Shown: positions 8,455-17,428, numbered from the stretch's first letter. The stretch: 42,351 nt of DNA from JANQPC01 sp039208375 (GCA_039208375.1 JBCCRC010000026.1:1-42351); one strand, 5' to 3'. The notes: generated from the letters alone by a model not told the origin. Numbers and translations: made by a program.

Positions 8455-8469
8455 ATTGGTTTTACGAAT
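8455..8469. promoter_or_regulatory. Candidate LysR box (T-N11-A)
   Basis: ATTGGTTTTACGAAT has half sites ATTnGT and ACnAAT with the T-N11-A spacing known for LysR-type regulators. It sits 32 bp upstream of the LysR start and 70 bp upstream of the DUF1127 start, in the most AT-rich part of this spacer. It would serve autoregulation and control of the divergent gene. Confidence 0.45.
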
Positions 8470-8538
8470 AATACAGGATCATCCATATACATCAACAGCA
8501 ATGATGCTAGGCCGATTTACATGAAGGAAACAGAAGCA

Positions 8539-8754
8539 ATGACCGTTCGTTCGCTCACCCGCTCCTCTCACGCCCATCGCCGCCGGACATCGTTTCTCGG
8601 CTGGCTTCTGGGGCTCGATCATACCCGCCGGCAGCGCAACCAACTGCGCAACCTCGATGCGCATATGCGCCGTGATATCGGTGTCACGGATGCCGAGGTT
8701 GAACGCGAACTCGCGCGTTCACTCTGGGATGCGCCACATCACTGGCGGAAATAG
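8539..8754 (+). CDS. Small DUF1127 (YjiS-like) protein
   Basis: 71 residues, TAG stop. Start ATG 8539 is preferred because AAGGAAA lies nine bases upstream; an in-frame ATG at 8521 adds six residues but has a poor site. The C-terminal DUF1127 motif is intact: LRNLDAHMRRDIGV, then the segment DAEVERELARSLWDAPHHWR. The N-terminal part is basic with a short hydrophobic FLGWLLGL stretch. Known members in alphaproteobacteria are small Arg-rich proteins linked to RNA turnover and phosphate/carbon metabolism, and this motif is the whole basis for that statement here. Divergent from the LysR gene. Confidence 0.85.
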   Translation: MTVRSLTRSSHAHRRRTSFLGWLLGLDHTRRQRNQLRNLDAHMRRDIGVTDAEVERELARSLWDAPHHWRK

Positions 8755-8902
8755 CCCGCAGCGGCGCATGCGGCATTCCGACAGAAACCCTTTTGTTTCG
8801 GGTTTTGCGCCTTGAAAAACACGGGGAGCTTGCCAATATCTCCAACCAAGGGCGTTCCCGCCGTGCGGGCGCGCCCATTGGCTTACCTTTTTGGAGGAAC
8901 AC

Positions 8903-9643
8903 ATGGCTGAATATCAGACGGTTCGGACGCAGGCAGGTGCCCGCCCAGCCGCCGTGATTGACGAGGGCCTTCGTGCCCATATGAGCAAGGTCTACGGCAC
9001 AATGTCCGTGGGCATGCTGGTAACTGCGGGCGTGTCCTGGGCCGTCGGCACCAGCCCAATGTTGCTTTCGATCTTCCGCGATCCCGCAACGCTGCAGCCG
9101 AACATCCTCGGCTGGATCGCAATGTTCGCACCGCTCATCATGGTGTTTGCCTTCGGCGCGATGATAAATCGCCTTTCTGCCGCTGGTGCCCAGACGTTCT
9201 TCTACGTCTTCGCGGCGGTAATGGGCCTGTCGATCGCGTGGATCTTTGCCGCCTTCACGGGTCTGTCGATCGCACAAACGTTCCTTGTCACGGCGATTGC
9301 CTTCGCGGGCCTCAGCCTATGGGGCTACACCACGAAGAAAGATATCTCGGGGTGGGGGGCATTTCTGATCATGGGCGTGATCGGCCTTATCGTGGCGTCG
9401 ATCGTGAACATCTTCCTGGGATCGCCCGCCATCGCGTTTGCGGTATCGGTTATTGGCCTTCTGATCTTTGCCGCGCTTACGGCCTATGACACGCAGCGCA
9501 TCAAGACGGAATATGTGGCCCACGCGAGCGCGATGGATCAGGAGTGGCTCGACAAGTCGGCCATCATGGGCGCGCTGAGCCTCTACATCAACTTCATCAA
9601 CATGTTCATGTTCCTGCTCCAATTCCTCGGCAATCGCGAGTAA
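8903..9643 (+). CDS. Bax inhibitor-1/YccA family membrane protein
   Basis: 246 residues. ATG 8903 has GGAGG five bases upstream; an in-frame ATG at 8891 is earlier but lies within the ribosome site. About seven hydrophobic helices follow a cytoplasmic N terminus (MSKVYGTMSVGMLVTAGVSWAV opens the first). Family signatures are LTAYDTQRIK near residue 195-205 and the C-terminal SALSLYINFINMF-like helix with LLQFLGNRE end. Homologues are pH-sensitive Ca2+ leak channels or modulators of membrane proteases such as FtsH. It stands alone and ends in a strong intrinsic terminator. Confidence 0.93.
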   Translation: MAEYQTVRTQAGARPAAVIDEGLRAHMSKVYGTMSVGMLVTAGVSWAVGTSPMLLSIFRDPATLQPNILGWIAMFAPLIMVFAFGAMINRLSAAGAQTFFYVFAAVMGLSIAWIFAAFTGLSIAQTFLVTAIAFAGLSLWGYTTKKDISGWGAFLIMGVIGLIVASIVNIFLGSPAIAFAVSVIGLLIFAALTAYDTQRIKTEYVAHASAMDQEWLDKSAIMGALSLYINFINMFMFLLQFLGNRE

Positions 9644-9667
9644 TAGGCGGAACATCGCAACAATCAG

Positions 9668-9696
9668 AAGGGCCGGCGGAAGCGTCGGCCCTTTTT
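9668..9696 (+). terminator. Rho-independent terminator after the BI-1 gene
   Basis: Arms AAGGGCCGGCG and CGTCGGCCCTT form an 11 bp stem with one G-T pair, a GAAG tetraloop and a T tract of five. It begins 25 bp after the TAA stop and is the clearest intrinsic terminator in the window. Confidence 0.9.
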
Positions 9697-9940
9697 CTAT
9701 GCAGCCCCTGCCGATATCAGCCGATTGCCCTGCCCAAGGCTTGTGAAGCCCGTCGCACCTGCTGTACTCTTGCCACAGTGGTGTTCGCAGCTGCCGCGCA
9801 GCGCCGCTCCAGGGTGGGGGCCCTGACGACAGGGATCCTGGATCTCCCCAGAGCGAAAGTGCGGTCGGCGGTCTGCCAGTAACCGGTGCGTGTGTGTCCG
9901 CAGTGTTGAGCGGGGCCCACGCCTGGGGGGTGTGGGAAAT

Positions 9941-11230
9941 ATGAGTGAGATCAACGGGCCCGGTACGGGCAAGACTTCAGGTCAGGACGCGCCGCTGAAC
10001 GGCGCCGCGCCAAAGCCAATGAGCTGGGAGGTGCGGATCGCGGAAGCTCGCCGGCACAAGGCCGAGGCGCTCGCGAAGTCTGCGCGCGTGCCTAGCGATA
10101 CGGCCCCACCGCCACCCGTTGTCGCAATGGGCGAGGTGGATACCGAAACCGTGCCCGCGGGCTCTGAGCCGCCCCAGTGGATGATCACCGATGCGCCCGC
10201 GCCGACCGCCCCGGCAGTGGATGCGGAGCCCGTCGCGCCAACCGCCGCAGCCGCAAGCAAGCCGCGCCGCAGCCGTTGGTTGGACCGGGGCGCGGCGGTA
10301 TTCACGATCGGTGTATTGGCCACGCTCTACCTTACCGGCCAATTCGATCCGGCCCCCCAAATCGCCACTGTCACACCGCCAGCCGCGGTTGCGCCCGCGC
10401 CGTCTGCCCCGCCCGCGGAGCCCGAAGCGGCACCGACGCAAGAGGTTGCCGCGGTCGTGCCGCAGACACGGCCGCTTGCCCGCCCCGAGGCGGCGCAAAC
10501 TGGCGGTGGCACCACCGCCGCAGCACTCGTCTTCCCCGACAGCGCCACTGGCAGCCTCTCCGACAGCGCGGTCGAACCCGAAGTCGCGGCCACCACACCG
10601 GCGCCCCTGGCCGGCCCGGCCACGAACGCGGCTGATACGCCGAGCGCCATCACAACTCTGACCGCGCCTGCAGCGCAATTGGCGGCGCCCGAAGCAACGC
10701 TCGAGGCGCCTGCGGCCGAAGACCTGGCCGCCCTCGCCGCGCCGGGGAAGTCCGCCCTGCCCGCCGCGCCCGAAACCGCGCAGCCGGAAGCGGCCCTGCC
10801 CGCCGCGATCCCGCCCGCAGCGCGGCCGTGGGATCCCCGCGGCGGCGATCTGGCAACGGCGCAGGATCTCAGGATCATACTCACCACGTCGAGCGCGATG
10901 TCGGCCAACCAGCGCGCCGGCTTCCAGGCCGCTATCGAAAGCTTCGGCTTCACGATCAGCACGGCGCAAGAGGCTGGCTTCCGGATCTCCGAAAACCAGG
11001 TGCGCTTCTTTCACCCCGAGGACATCAACGCCGCCGGTGCGCTTGCCGACGCCGTTGGCGCCCGGGTACGGGATTTCACAACCTTCCGCCCCGCGCCGCC
11101 CCCCGGGACGCTTGAGATCTATCTCAACGCCGAGGGCCTTGCGCCGCTGCAGCCCGCATCGGCGGGCGAGGCGCTGGACCGGCTGCGCGACCGGCTGGCC
11201 GAGGCCATCGCGCGCGGAGATCACCTCTAA
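9941..11230 (+). CDS. Single-pass Ala/Pro-rich envelope protein with LytR_C/SPOR-like end
   Basis: 429 residues from ATG 9941. Layout: a cytoplasmic N-terminal ~105 residues, one membrane helix (GAAVFTIGVLATLYLTGQF, about 112-130), a very long low-complexity Ala/Pro/Glu linker (about 140-300), then a compact C-terminal domain (about 305-420). That domain begins DLRIILTTSSAMS, contains ISENQVRFFHPEDINAA and VGARVRDFTTFRPAPPPGTL, and resembles LytR C-terminal or SPOR-type periplasmic domains that bind cell-wall material. The inside-out topology with a periplasmic linker fits an envelope anchor. It heads the plus-strand block that leads into the two glycosyltransferases. No precise function is assigned. 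Confidence 0.75.
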   Translation: MSEINGPGTGKTSGQDAPLNGAAPKPMSWEVRIAEARRHKAEALAKSARVPSDTAPPPPVVAMGEVDTETVPAGSEPPQWMITDAPAPTAPAVDAEPVAPTAAAASKPRRSRWLDRGAAVFTIGVLATLYLTGQFDPAPQIATVTPPAAVAPAPSAPPAEPEAAPTQEVAAVVPQTRPLARPEAAQTGGGTTAAALVFPDSATGSLSDSAVEPEVAATTPAPLAGPATNAADTPSAITTLTAPAAQLAAPEATLEAPAAEDLAALAAPGKSALPAAPETAQPEAALPAAIPPAARPWDPRGGDLATAQDLRIILTTSSAMSANQRAGFQAAIESFGFTISTAQEAGFRISENQVRFFHPEDINAAGALADAVGARVRDFTTFRPAPPPGTLEIYLNAEGLAPLQPASAGEALDRLRDRLAEAIARGDHL

Positions 11231-11262
11231 CGCCCCCAAGGCCCCGCTGAACGAGACGCCCG

Positions 11263-11571
11263 ATGCCCAACCCCCGCCTCACCGCCGTGATCACAGCGAT
11301 GATTTTGCTTGCCGCGCCCACAAGCCGGGCCGCCCCGGAGATGGCCCAGTTGATGGAGCTTGAGCGGCTTGTCATGGGCCGCGACTGCGGGGCCCTACGC
11401 GGCTTCTTGGCCGTGAACCCTGAGCTGCTGGAGGGCACCGACCCGCTCGCACGCGAGTTGCGCAGCTTCGCAGATGAGGTGGATGCGGGCCTTCTGCCCT
11501 GCCTATCGGCAGAGGTGGAGGTGACCTCGCGGGAGGCTGATTTCGCAGCCTCCGTCACCACAACTTACTGA
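11263..11571 (+). CDS. Small secreted protein of unknown function
   Basis: 102 residues, ATG 11263, 32 bp after the previous stop. Residues 1-23 form a signal peptide (basic start, LTAVITAMILLAAPT core, cleavage near SRA-AP). The mature ~79 residues have two cysteines (C42 in GRDCGALRGF and C80 in LLPCLSA), which could form a disulfide, and are largely helical. No family recognised. It lies between the envelope anchor and the first glycosyltransferase, in the same direction. Confidence 0.7.
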   Translation: MPNPRLTAVITAMILLAAPTSRAAPEMAQLMELERLVMGRDCGALRGFLAVNPELLEGTDPLARELRSFADEVDAGLLPCLSAEVEVTSREADFAASVTTTY

Positions 11572-11586
11572 TCGGCCGCGGGCGCC

Positions 11587-12645
11587 ATGGCTCCCAAGCG
11601 CCCCCAGATTTCCTATGTGATCGATCCCCGGTTTCCCGGTGGCACGTCATCGGCGGTGGCCGAAGAGCTTGCCGTTGCCGTTCAGCACGGGGCTGTCACC
11701 GTGCATGCTGTGTCATCGGCAATGCTGAAGGGCCGGGCCGTGGCCCCGGTGCTGGAGCGCGCACTGGCGGATATGGGCCTGCGCCTTGTGTGGGATGCCC
11801 CGGCCATCGGCGGCGATCTCGTAGTGCTTCATAATCCCGGTTTCCTCAAGTTTCAGGCCCGGCTCGCGCCGCGGATCGTGGCGCACCGGCTTGTAGTGGT
11901 CACGCATGAAAACTTTTCTTTGCCAAGCGGGCGACCGGGTTTTGACGTTGCGGGCTGCCTCCGGCAGATCGACGCGGCCTCGTATACTGCCGAGAAACTC
12001 CTCGCGCCGGTTTCGCCCTACAATCGCCAAACCGTTCTGGCCTGGGCCGCGGCGCACACGGCCGCCGCCCGGCCCTGGGCGGTGGCGCCAGAAGATTGGT
12101 TCAACATCTGCGCCACCGGTGCAGCCACTGCCACCCCCCGCCCGCGGGATCGGCGCGGCCGCCATTCCCGGGCGGGGCTTGAGAAGTTTCCGCCGTTGGC
12201 TGATCTTGATCTCGCCTTCCCCGCCAGCGCCGAAATGAATGTGATCCTGGGCGCCGACACCCTGATGTCGGCTGGGCCGCAGCGGCCACACTGGGCCCTC
12301 TTTCCCTTTCACGGCATTGAAATCGAACAGTATTTCGAGATGATCGATTTCATGGTCTACCACACCGCCCCGACCTTGCGCGAAAGCTTCGGCCGCGTGC
12401 TTGCCGAAGGCATCGCTGCGGGCAAGGTGGTGGTGGCCGATCCCGATACCGCACAGGTTTTCGGCAACGGGGTAATCCCGGCGCGGCCTGCCGAGGTGGC
12501 AGATGTGATTGCGCGCCATATCGAGGCTCCGACGCGCTACGCCGAACAGGTGGCGCGGGGTCGCACAATGCTGGCCCGGTTTTCCGCCGACCGGTTCGCC
12601 CAGATGTTCGCCCGCCACCTCGCGCCCGCCGAGGCAGCGGCGTGA
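11587..12645 (+). CDS. Glycosyltransferase, GT4-like (GT-B fold)
   Basis: 352 residues; the ATG at 11587 has no good ribosome site, so the start is uncertain, though it is only 15 bp behind the preceding stop. N-terminal half: SYVIDPRFPGGTSSAVAEEL, typical of the acceptor domain of GT4 enzymes. C-terminal half: the EX7E donor-site motif, E266 and E274 in TLRESFGRVLAEGIAAGK, then VVVADPDTAQVFG. Such enzymes transfer sugars from nucleotide donors onto lipid or glycan acceptors at the inner face of the membrane. The stop overlaps the GTG of the next gene (GTGA), implying a coupled pair. Donor and acceptor unknown. Confidence 0.8.
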   Translation: MAPKRPQISYVIDPRFPGGTSSAVAEELAVAVQHGAVTVHAVSSAMLKGRAVAPVLERALADMGLRLVWDAPAIGGDLVVLHNPGFLKFQARLAPRIVAHRLVVVTHENFSLPSGRPGFDVAGCLRQIDAASYTAEKLLAPVSPYNRQTVLAWAAAHTAAARPWAVAPEDWFNICATGAATATPRPRDRRGRHSRAGLEKFPPLADLDLAFPASAEMNVILGADTLMSAGPQRPHWALFPFHGIEIEQYFEMIDFMVYHTAPTLRESFGRVLAEGIAAGKVVVADPDTAQVFGNGVIPARPAEVADVIARHIEAPTRYAEQVARGRTMLARFSADRFAQMFARHLAPAEAAA

Positions 12646-14690
12646 TTGTGATCGAGGCCGGGCGGCGCGATGCACGCAGCCTCGACGCCCGGCTTCTCTT
12701 CGCCGCCGATCTGGCGGCCCATGGCTATGACGCGGTGATTGACGAAGAAACGGTGCCCGACGCGCTGGCCCGGGCCACACGCTACGACGCGGCGCCATAC
12801 CTCGCCGCCCGTGCAGATCTGGCGCCCGCGGCCATAGTAGTGATCGGGGCCGAAGAGATTGGCGATGACGCGCTGATCACGTTGCGCGATTACGCCCTTG
12901 AGCCTGACGTGCCGATCGCCGCGCTCGGGCGCTTTCCAAGCCATCAGGCGAGAATGGGGGCCGAGGCGCGGCTGGCCCATGCAACCGCGCGTACGCCGGC
13001 AATCGTGGATCTTGAGGCCGAGGCCCCGGGGATTGCGCCTGGCACTCTGTTGCCGCTGCTCGCTGCCGTCCGCGCGGCGCCTTCGGGGGCAACCACACCG
13101 ACGCTTGCCATCGCCTTCGGGGCCGACCTGCTGGAAGATCCGCAAACGCTGCCGCTTCTGACGGCGATGAACAACCTCGGCGCCCTGCGGCTGCGGCTGA
13201 TCACCACCGGCAAGGCGAAAGACGAGATTAAGGGCACGCGATACGCGGCGCTCCCAGTGTTTTCGATCACAGAGCTGCCGCCGATGGCACTGGCGCGCGG
13301 GATCGACATTCTAGCGGTGCTGGGATCCGGGCCACCGGGGGAGCGCGTTGCTTCACTCGCCACAGCGCTTCTGGCGCGCGGTGGCGCGGTGATCGACAGT
13401 ACCGATGACGCCGCCCTTGCCGCCACTGGGGCGCCGGTTCTGCGCGGGCCCGCAACGCTGGCGGGCTTGCCAGGCTTCGCTGAGCATACCGTTTTGCCGA
13501 ACCGCGCGGAAATCGCCCGCGCGGCGGCGGCTGACGCCTGGATTGCGCGCCACGCCCTGCCCCGGATCGCCGCCCTTGCGGGCTTGCCTGCGCCCCCCGA
13601 ACGCGGGCAGCGCGCGCGCGCGCCCCGCGCACTTTTCGTGCCCACAAACGGCAACGGGCTAGGCCACGCCCAGCGCGCCGCACAGATTGCGGGGGCCCTG
13701 CCTGCCGGTCTCTTGGCCGCCTTCTGCGCCTTCCCGAGCTGCCTGCCGCTGCTTAATGCCCGAGGATTTCCTGCCGCACCCCTCGTGTCACCCACCGGCG
13801 CCCATGAGGCCGACGATGCCAATGACGTTCTGAATGCGCTACGCTTGGCCCGCGCAATTCGCCCCGGCGATCAGCTTGTGTTCGATGGCGGCTACGTTTT
13901 CACCTCGATTTTTCGCACCATCTTCGAAACCGGTGCGAAGGCCACTTGGGTGCGGCGGGGGTTGTGGCGCCCCGGCCAAATCGCCGAGAGCCATCTGGAT
14001 CGCGAGAAGGCGTTCGATCAGGTGATCGTGCCCGGCGAGGCCTTTGACGAGCTCAACACCGATCTCAGCTTTGGCCCGCACATCCACAAGGTGGGCCCAA
14101 TCTTGCAGGCGGCCGGGGATGAGGCGCCAGACGAAACCCGCAAGACACTTACCGGGGCGATCGGTGCCGAGTTCACAACCCTCGTGGTGTCGATGCTGGG
14201 GGGCGGGGTTGCCGCAGATCGCACGGCACAGCTTCAAACCATTTCGGCAGCGCTTGCGCACCGCCCGGAAACTGCGCACGTGATCGTGGCCTGGCCCGGA
14301 GCCGCGCTGCCGCCCGCCCTGGCGCAATGGCCCAACACCCATGTGGTGACAACGCTTGCTGCATTGCCGTTGGCGCGCGCGGCGGATCTGGTGATCTCGG
14401 CGGCGGGCTACAACACGTTTCACGAACTGATCTACGCGCGAACGCCCGCCATCTTCATCCCACAGATCGCGCCATATATGGACGATCAGGAACGTCGTGC
14501 ACGCGCAGCGTCTGACCGTGGAGTGGCACTGACCGTGCTGCCCGATGAGCTGATCGCACTCTCTCGGGCCATCGAAGCGGTGCTCGATCACGGCGAGGGG
14601 TCTGGGCTTTCTGCCGCTCTTGCCGATCTGACCCTGCCCGCCACAGGCACAGGCGAAGCCGCGCGGCGGATTGCGGAGTTGATGGCATGA
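12642..14690 (+). CDS. Two-part glycosyltransferase: unknown N domain plus MurG/GT28-like C domain
   Basis: 682 residues, GTG start overlapping the previous stop. The C-terminal ~355 residues (about 328-682) look like a GT-B enzyme of the MurG/UDP-glycosyltransferase type: NGNGLGHAQRAAQIA at 336-350 is the acceptor-side Gly-rich loop, and SAAGYNTFHELIYARTPAIF at 586-605 is the donor-side motif. The N-terminal ~320 residues contain a Rossmann-like stretch (TPTLAIAFGADLLEDP, NLGALRLRLITTG, ILAVLGSG) resembling the half of another GT-B protein, but I see no clear EX7E motif there. Single-domain MurG-like enzymes are ~360-400 residues, so this is about twice the usual size. Coupled on both sides to neighbours. 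Confidence 0.72.
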   Translation: MIVIEAGRRDARSLDARLLFAADLAAHGYDAVIDEETVPDALARATRYDAAPYLAARADLAPAAIVVIGAEEIGDDALITLRDYALEPDVPIAALGRFPSHQARMGAEARLAHATARTPAIVDLEAEAPGIAPGTLLPLLAAVRAAPSGATTPTLAIAFGADLLEDPQTLPLLTAMNNLGALRLRLITTGKAKDEIKGTRYAALPVFSITELPPMALARGIDILAVLGSGPPGERVASLATALLARGGAVIDSTDDAALAATGAPVLRGPATLAGLPGFAEHTVLPNRAEIARAAAADAWIARHALPRIAALAGLPAPPERGQRARAPRALFVPTNGNGLGHAQRAAQIAGALPAGLLAAFCAFPSCLPLLNARGFPAAPLVSPTGAHEADDANDVLNALRLARAIRPGDQLVFDGGYVFTSIFRTIFETGAKATWVRRGLWRPGQIAESHLDREKAFDQVIVPGEAFDELNTDLSFGPHIHKVGPILQAAGDEAPDETRKTLTGAIGAEFTTLVVSMLGGGVAADRTAQLQTISAALAHRPETAHVIVAWPGAALPPALAQWPNTHVVTTLAALPLARAADLVISAAGYNTFHELIYARTPAIFIPQIAPYMDDQERRARAASDRGVALTVLPDELIALSRAIEAVLDHGEGSGLSAALADLTLPATGTGEAARRIAELMA

Positions 14691-15106
14691 GCCTGGAAAA
14701 CAGCTGGCGGGCCATCGCGGCCCGCATCACCCCCGATGCGCCAACAAACCTGGGCAACACCCCCGTCGATGCCGCCCTTGCGGAAACCCCAGCCCCGCGG
14801 GCACCCTCAAGCCGCCTTTTCCCGCAGCGCGCCGAGGGGCAATCCTATCTTGGCGTCCGCATCACCGCGCCGCCGGCTGATGCGGCGGGCACGGCGGCCC
14901 GCCTCGCGGCTGCGGCGCTCGAACGGCGCGTTGTTCCCATCTTGCTTTCGCACCTGCCGCAATCGGGGTTTGAGCGTTTCGGCTTCCGCGTCGAACGCAT
15001 CCTTGGCGAAACCGCCGAGCAGCGCGCGGCGCAAGAGGCTGAGTTGCAACGGTTCTGGGATTTGGCCATCATCATCGATCTTACCGATGTGGCGAGCATG
15101 CGGTAG
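14687..15106 (+). CDS. Small protein coupled to the glycosyltransferases, unknown function
   Basis: 139 residues, ATG overlapping the stop of the 682-residue transferase (ATGA). No signal peptide or membrane helix. The middle (about 52-130) alternates strands and helices: YLGVRITAPPADAAGTAARLAAAALER, VVPILLSHLPQSGFERFGFRVERI, and a helical AEQRAAQEAELQRFWD followed by LAIIIDLTDV. I do not recognise the family. The tight coupling suggests it works with the two transferases, perhaps as a partner subunit; that is inference. Confidence 0.7.
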   Translation: MSLENSWRAIAARITPDAPTNLGNTPVDAALAETPAPRAPSSRLFPQRAEGQSYLGVRITAPPADAAGTAARLAAAALERRVVPILLSHLPQSGFERFGFRVERILGETAEQRAAQEAELQRFWDLAIIIDLTDVASMR

Positions 15107-15197
15107 CGCGCATGGGGGCCGGGGCGACAGCTTACAGGAGAACGAACGCCTATGGCGCCGGCGTCAAAGATATTATTGAACGCTGAGCCGCCGGGTC

Positions 15198-15695
15198 TTA
15201 CGCAAATTTGCGCTGCATTCGGATCACCGGGAATTCGATTCCGGGCCGAAGCCCTATCGTCATCTCGCCCAAAACGGTGAAACCCATCGCCTCATAAAAT
15301 GGCTGCGCGGTGCGGGTGGCCAGACAATCCAACCGATTTGCTCCGGCGAGCCGAGCTTCGGACACGATGCCCATCATCACGCGGCGGCCAATCCCGCGCC
15401 GGGTGTGGCGGTCATCGGTCACAAGGTGACGCACGTCAGCCGTCCCTGCACGTTTGATTGACCGGCTCCACCCACCGGCCCCAACCACATCGCCCTCATC
15501 AGTGACGGCCACATAATAGGTACCGCTCGAGACAAGCCCGGGGTTTGCCCGGGCAAGGATCGGTACGGCGGTTACCATGATCGAGGGCGGGTAATCCGCC
15601 TTGAGTTGTCGGGGATAGCTGCGCTGCAAAAGGGCGTCCACCGCGCCGATATCGGCTTCGGTACCTCGCCGTACGGTGATGACAGGCGCGCCCAT
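15198..15695 (-). CDS. GNAT-family N-acetyltransferase
   Basis: 165 residues. The acetyl-CoA-binding motif A is visible as HLVTDDRHTRRGIGRRVMMGI at about 90-110 (R-R-G-I-G-R), and motif B as CLATRTAQPFYEAMGFTVLGE. The N-terminal strand VITVRRGTEADIGAVDALL is the usual GNAT opening. The ATG at 15695-15693 has a weak ribosome site. The substrate cannot be told. It converges on the glycosyltransferase block, with about 90 bp between. Confidence 0.85.
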   Translation of the reverse strand: MGAPVITVRRGTEADIGAVDALLQRSYPRQLKADYPPSIMVTAVPILARANPGLVSSGTYYVAVTDEGDVVGAGGWSRSIKRAGTADVRHLVTDDRHTRRGIGRRVMMGIVSEARLAGANRLDCLATRTAQPFYEAMGFTVLGEMTIGLRPGIEFPVIRMQRKFA

Positions 15696-15835
15696 GTGAC
15701 GCAGGTAGTCCTGAAATCAGCCATGAAAAGGGCTGTGGCCCGGAAATATCGCGTCTGTTGCGCGCATCCCTTGCCAAACAAACCCCGGCCTTCATAATCC
15801 GGCGATCAACAAAAAAACCAAACAGGGAAATCATC

Positions 15836-17428
15836 ATGACACTTCGTCATCTTTTGCTGGCTGCATCGACTGTGGCGCTCACGGCGGGAGCAGCCTCTTC
15901 GGAAACACTGCGATGGGCCCGTGCGGGGGATTCGCTTACGCTTGATCCCCACGCTCAGAACGAAGGCCCCACATCCACGCTGGCCCACCAGATCATGGAA
16001 CCGCTCATCATGCGGGATATGACGGGGGCAATCACACCAGTGCTCGCCACCGATTGGGCGCCCGCGCCTGACAACCCGAATGTGTGGGTCTTCAACCTCC
16101 GCGAAGGGGTGACCTTCCATGATGGGGCCGAGTTCGACAGCTCCGATGTTGTCTTCAGCCTGAACCGCGCGATGAGCGAGAACTCCGACTACAAGGAACT
16201 GCTCGCCTCTGTCGTCGAGGTACGCGCGCCCTCGAAATATGTGGTGGAGATCGAAACGGCGGGCCCGAACCCGATCATGCCCTCGAACCTTACCAACATG
16301 TTCATGCTCGATCAGGGATGGGCCGAGGCGAACGGTGCGGTCGAGGTGCAGGATTATGAGGGTGGTGAAGACACGTTCGCCGCGAAGAACGCCAACGGCA
16401 CCGGGCCATATCGCCTGGTCAGCCGCGAGCCGGATGTGCGCACCGTGATGGAGCTTTACGACGGCTACTGGGGTGCGGGGCAATACCCGCTGGAAGTGAC
16501 CCGCATCGAATACACGCCGATCCAGAACGCCGCGACGCGCGTGGCTGCGCTGCTCTCGGGCGAAGTGGATTTCATCCAGGATGTGCCGGTGCAGGATCTT
16601 GAACGCGTGGCCGCCACCGACGGGCTCGACGTGCGCACCACGCCGCAGAACCGGGTGATCTTCTTCGGCATGAATGTGGGTGATGCCGATGCCGCCAACG
16701 ATAACGTCGACGGCGCGAACCCGCTGGCCGACAAGCGCGTGCGCCAGGCGATCAACATCGCGATCAACCGCGATGCTATCCAGCAGGTGGTGATGCGCGG
16801 CCAGTCGGCCCCGGCGGGCGTGATCATGCCGCCCTTCGTGAACGGCTGGACGGAAGCGCTCGATGCGGTTCCGGCAACAGACGTGGAAGCCGCAAAGGCA
16901 TTGATGGACGAGGCGGGCTATGCCGAAGGCTTCTCAATCCAGCTCGATTGCCCGAACGATCGCTACATCAACGATGAGGCGATCTGCCAGGCCACCGTCG
17001 GAATGCTCGCCCAGATCGGGATCGAGGTGAACCTTGATGCCAAGCCCAAGGCGCAACACTTCCCGCTGATCAACAACGAACCCCCGCAAACCGATTTCTA
17101 CATGCTCGGCTGGGGCGTTCCGACCTTCGATTCCGAATACATCTTCAACTTCCTCGTCCATTCCCGGGGCGAAAAGTACGGCTCCTGGAACGGCACGCGC
17201 TATTCCAACCCCGAACTGGATATGAAGATTCAGGCGCTTGCGTCGGAAACCGATCTCGAAGCCCGGAACGGCATGATCGCCGAGATCTGGCAGGTGGTTC
17301 AGGACGAAATGCTTTACATCCCAGTCCACCACCAGGTGCTGAACTGGGGCATGCGCTCTGACATCGGCACGGTGGTGCAGCCGGAAGACCAGCCGAAGAT
17401 CAAATACCTGACGATGACACGCTCGTAG
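15836..17428 (+). CDS. ABC transporter substrate-binding protein, family 5 (dipeptide/oligopeptide type)
   Basis: 530 residues from ATG 15836 with CAGGGAAA upstream; TAG stop. Signal peptide 1-22 (HLLLAASTVALTAGAASS). Family-5 features: ETLRWARAGDSLTLDPHAQ, ATDWAPAPDNPNVWVFNLREGVTFHDG (the well-known family-5 segment), NGTGPYRL and VRQAINIAINRDAI. It delivers peptides, nickel, or similar small solutes from the periplasm to a DppBCDF-like transporter. No permease or ATPase gene follows: the next gene is on the other strand, with a hairpin between them. It is therefore an orphan in this window. Ligand unknown; the secreted amidohydrolase next door hints at amides or peptides. Confidence 0.92.
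   Translation: MTLRHLLLAASTVALTAGAASSETLRWARAGDSLTLDPHAQNEGPTSTLAHQIMEPLIMRDMTGAITPVLATDWAPAPDNPNVWVFNLREGVTFHDGAEFDSSDVVFSLNRAMSENSDYKELLASVVEVRAPSKYVVEIETAGPNPIMPSNLTNMFMLDQGWAEANGAVEVQDYEGGEDTFAAKNANGTGPYRLVSREPDVRTVMELYDGYWGAGQYPLEVTRIEYTPIQNAATRVAALLSGEVDFIQDVPVQDLERVAATDGLDVRTTPQNRVIFFGMNVGDADAANDNVDGANPLADKRVRQAINIAINRDAIQQVVMRGQSAPAGVIMPPFVNGWTEALDAVPATDVEAAKALMDEAGYAEGFSIQLDCPNDRYINDEAICQATVGMLAQIGIEVNLDAKPKAQHFPLINNEPPQTDFYMLGWGVPTFDSEYIFNFLVHSRGEKYGSWNGTRYSNPELDMKIQALASETDLEARNGMIAEIWQVVQDEMLYIPVHHQVLNWGMRSDIGTVVQPEDQPKIKYLTMTRS

Noticed and set aside
15152..15280. A 42-codon frame with AGGAG eleven bases upstream, after the glycosyltransferase cluster
   Set aside because: Runs antisense through the 3' end of the GNAT gene and the sequence has no recognisable feature; probably chance.
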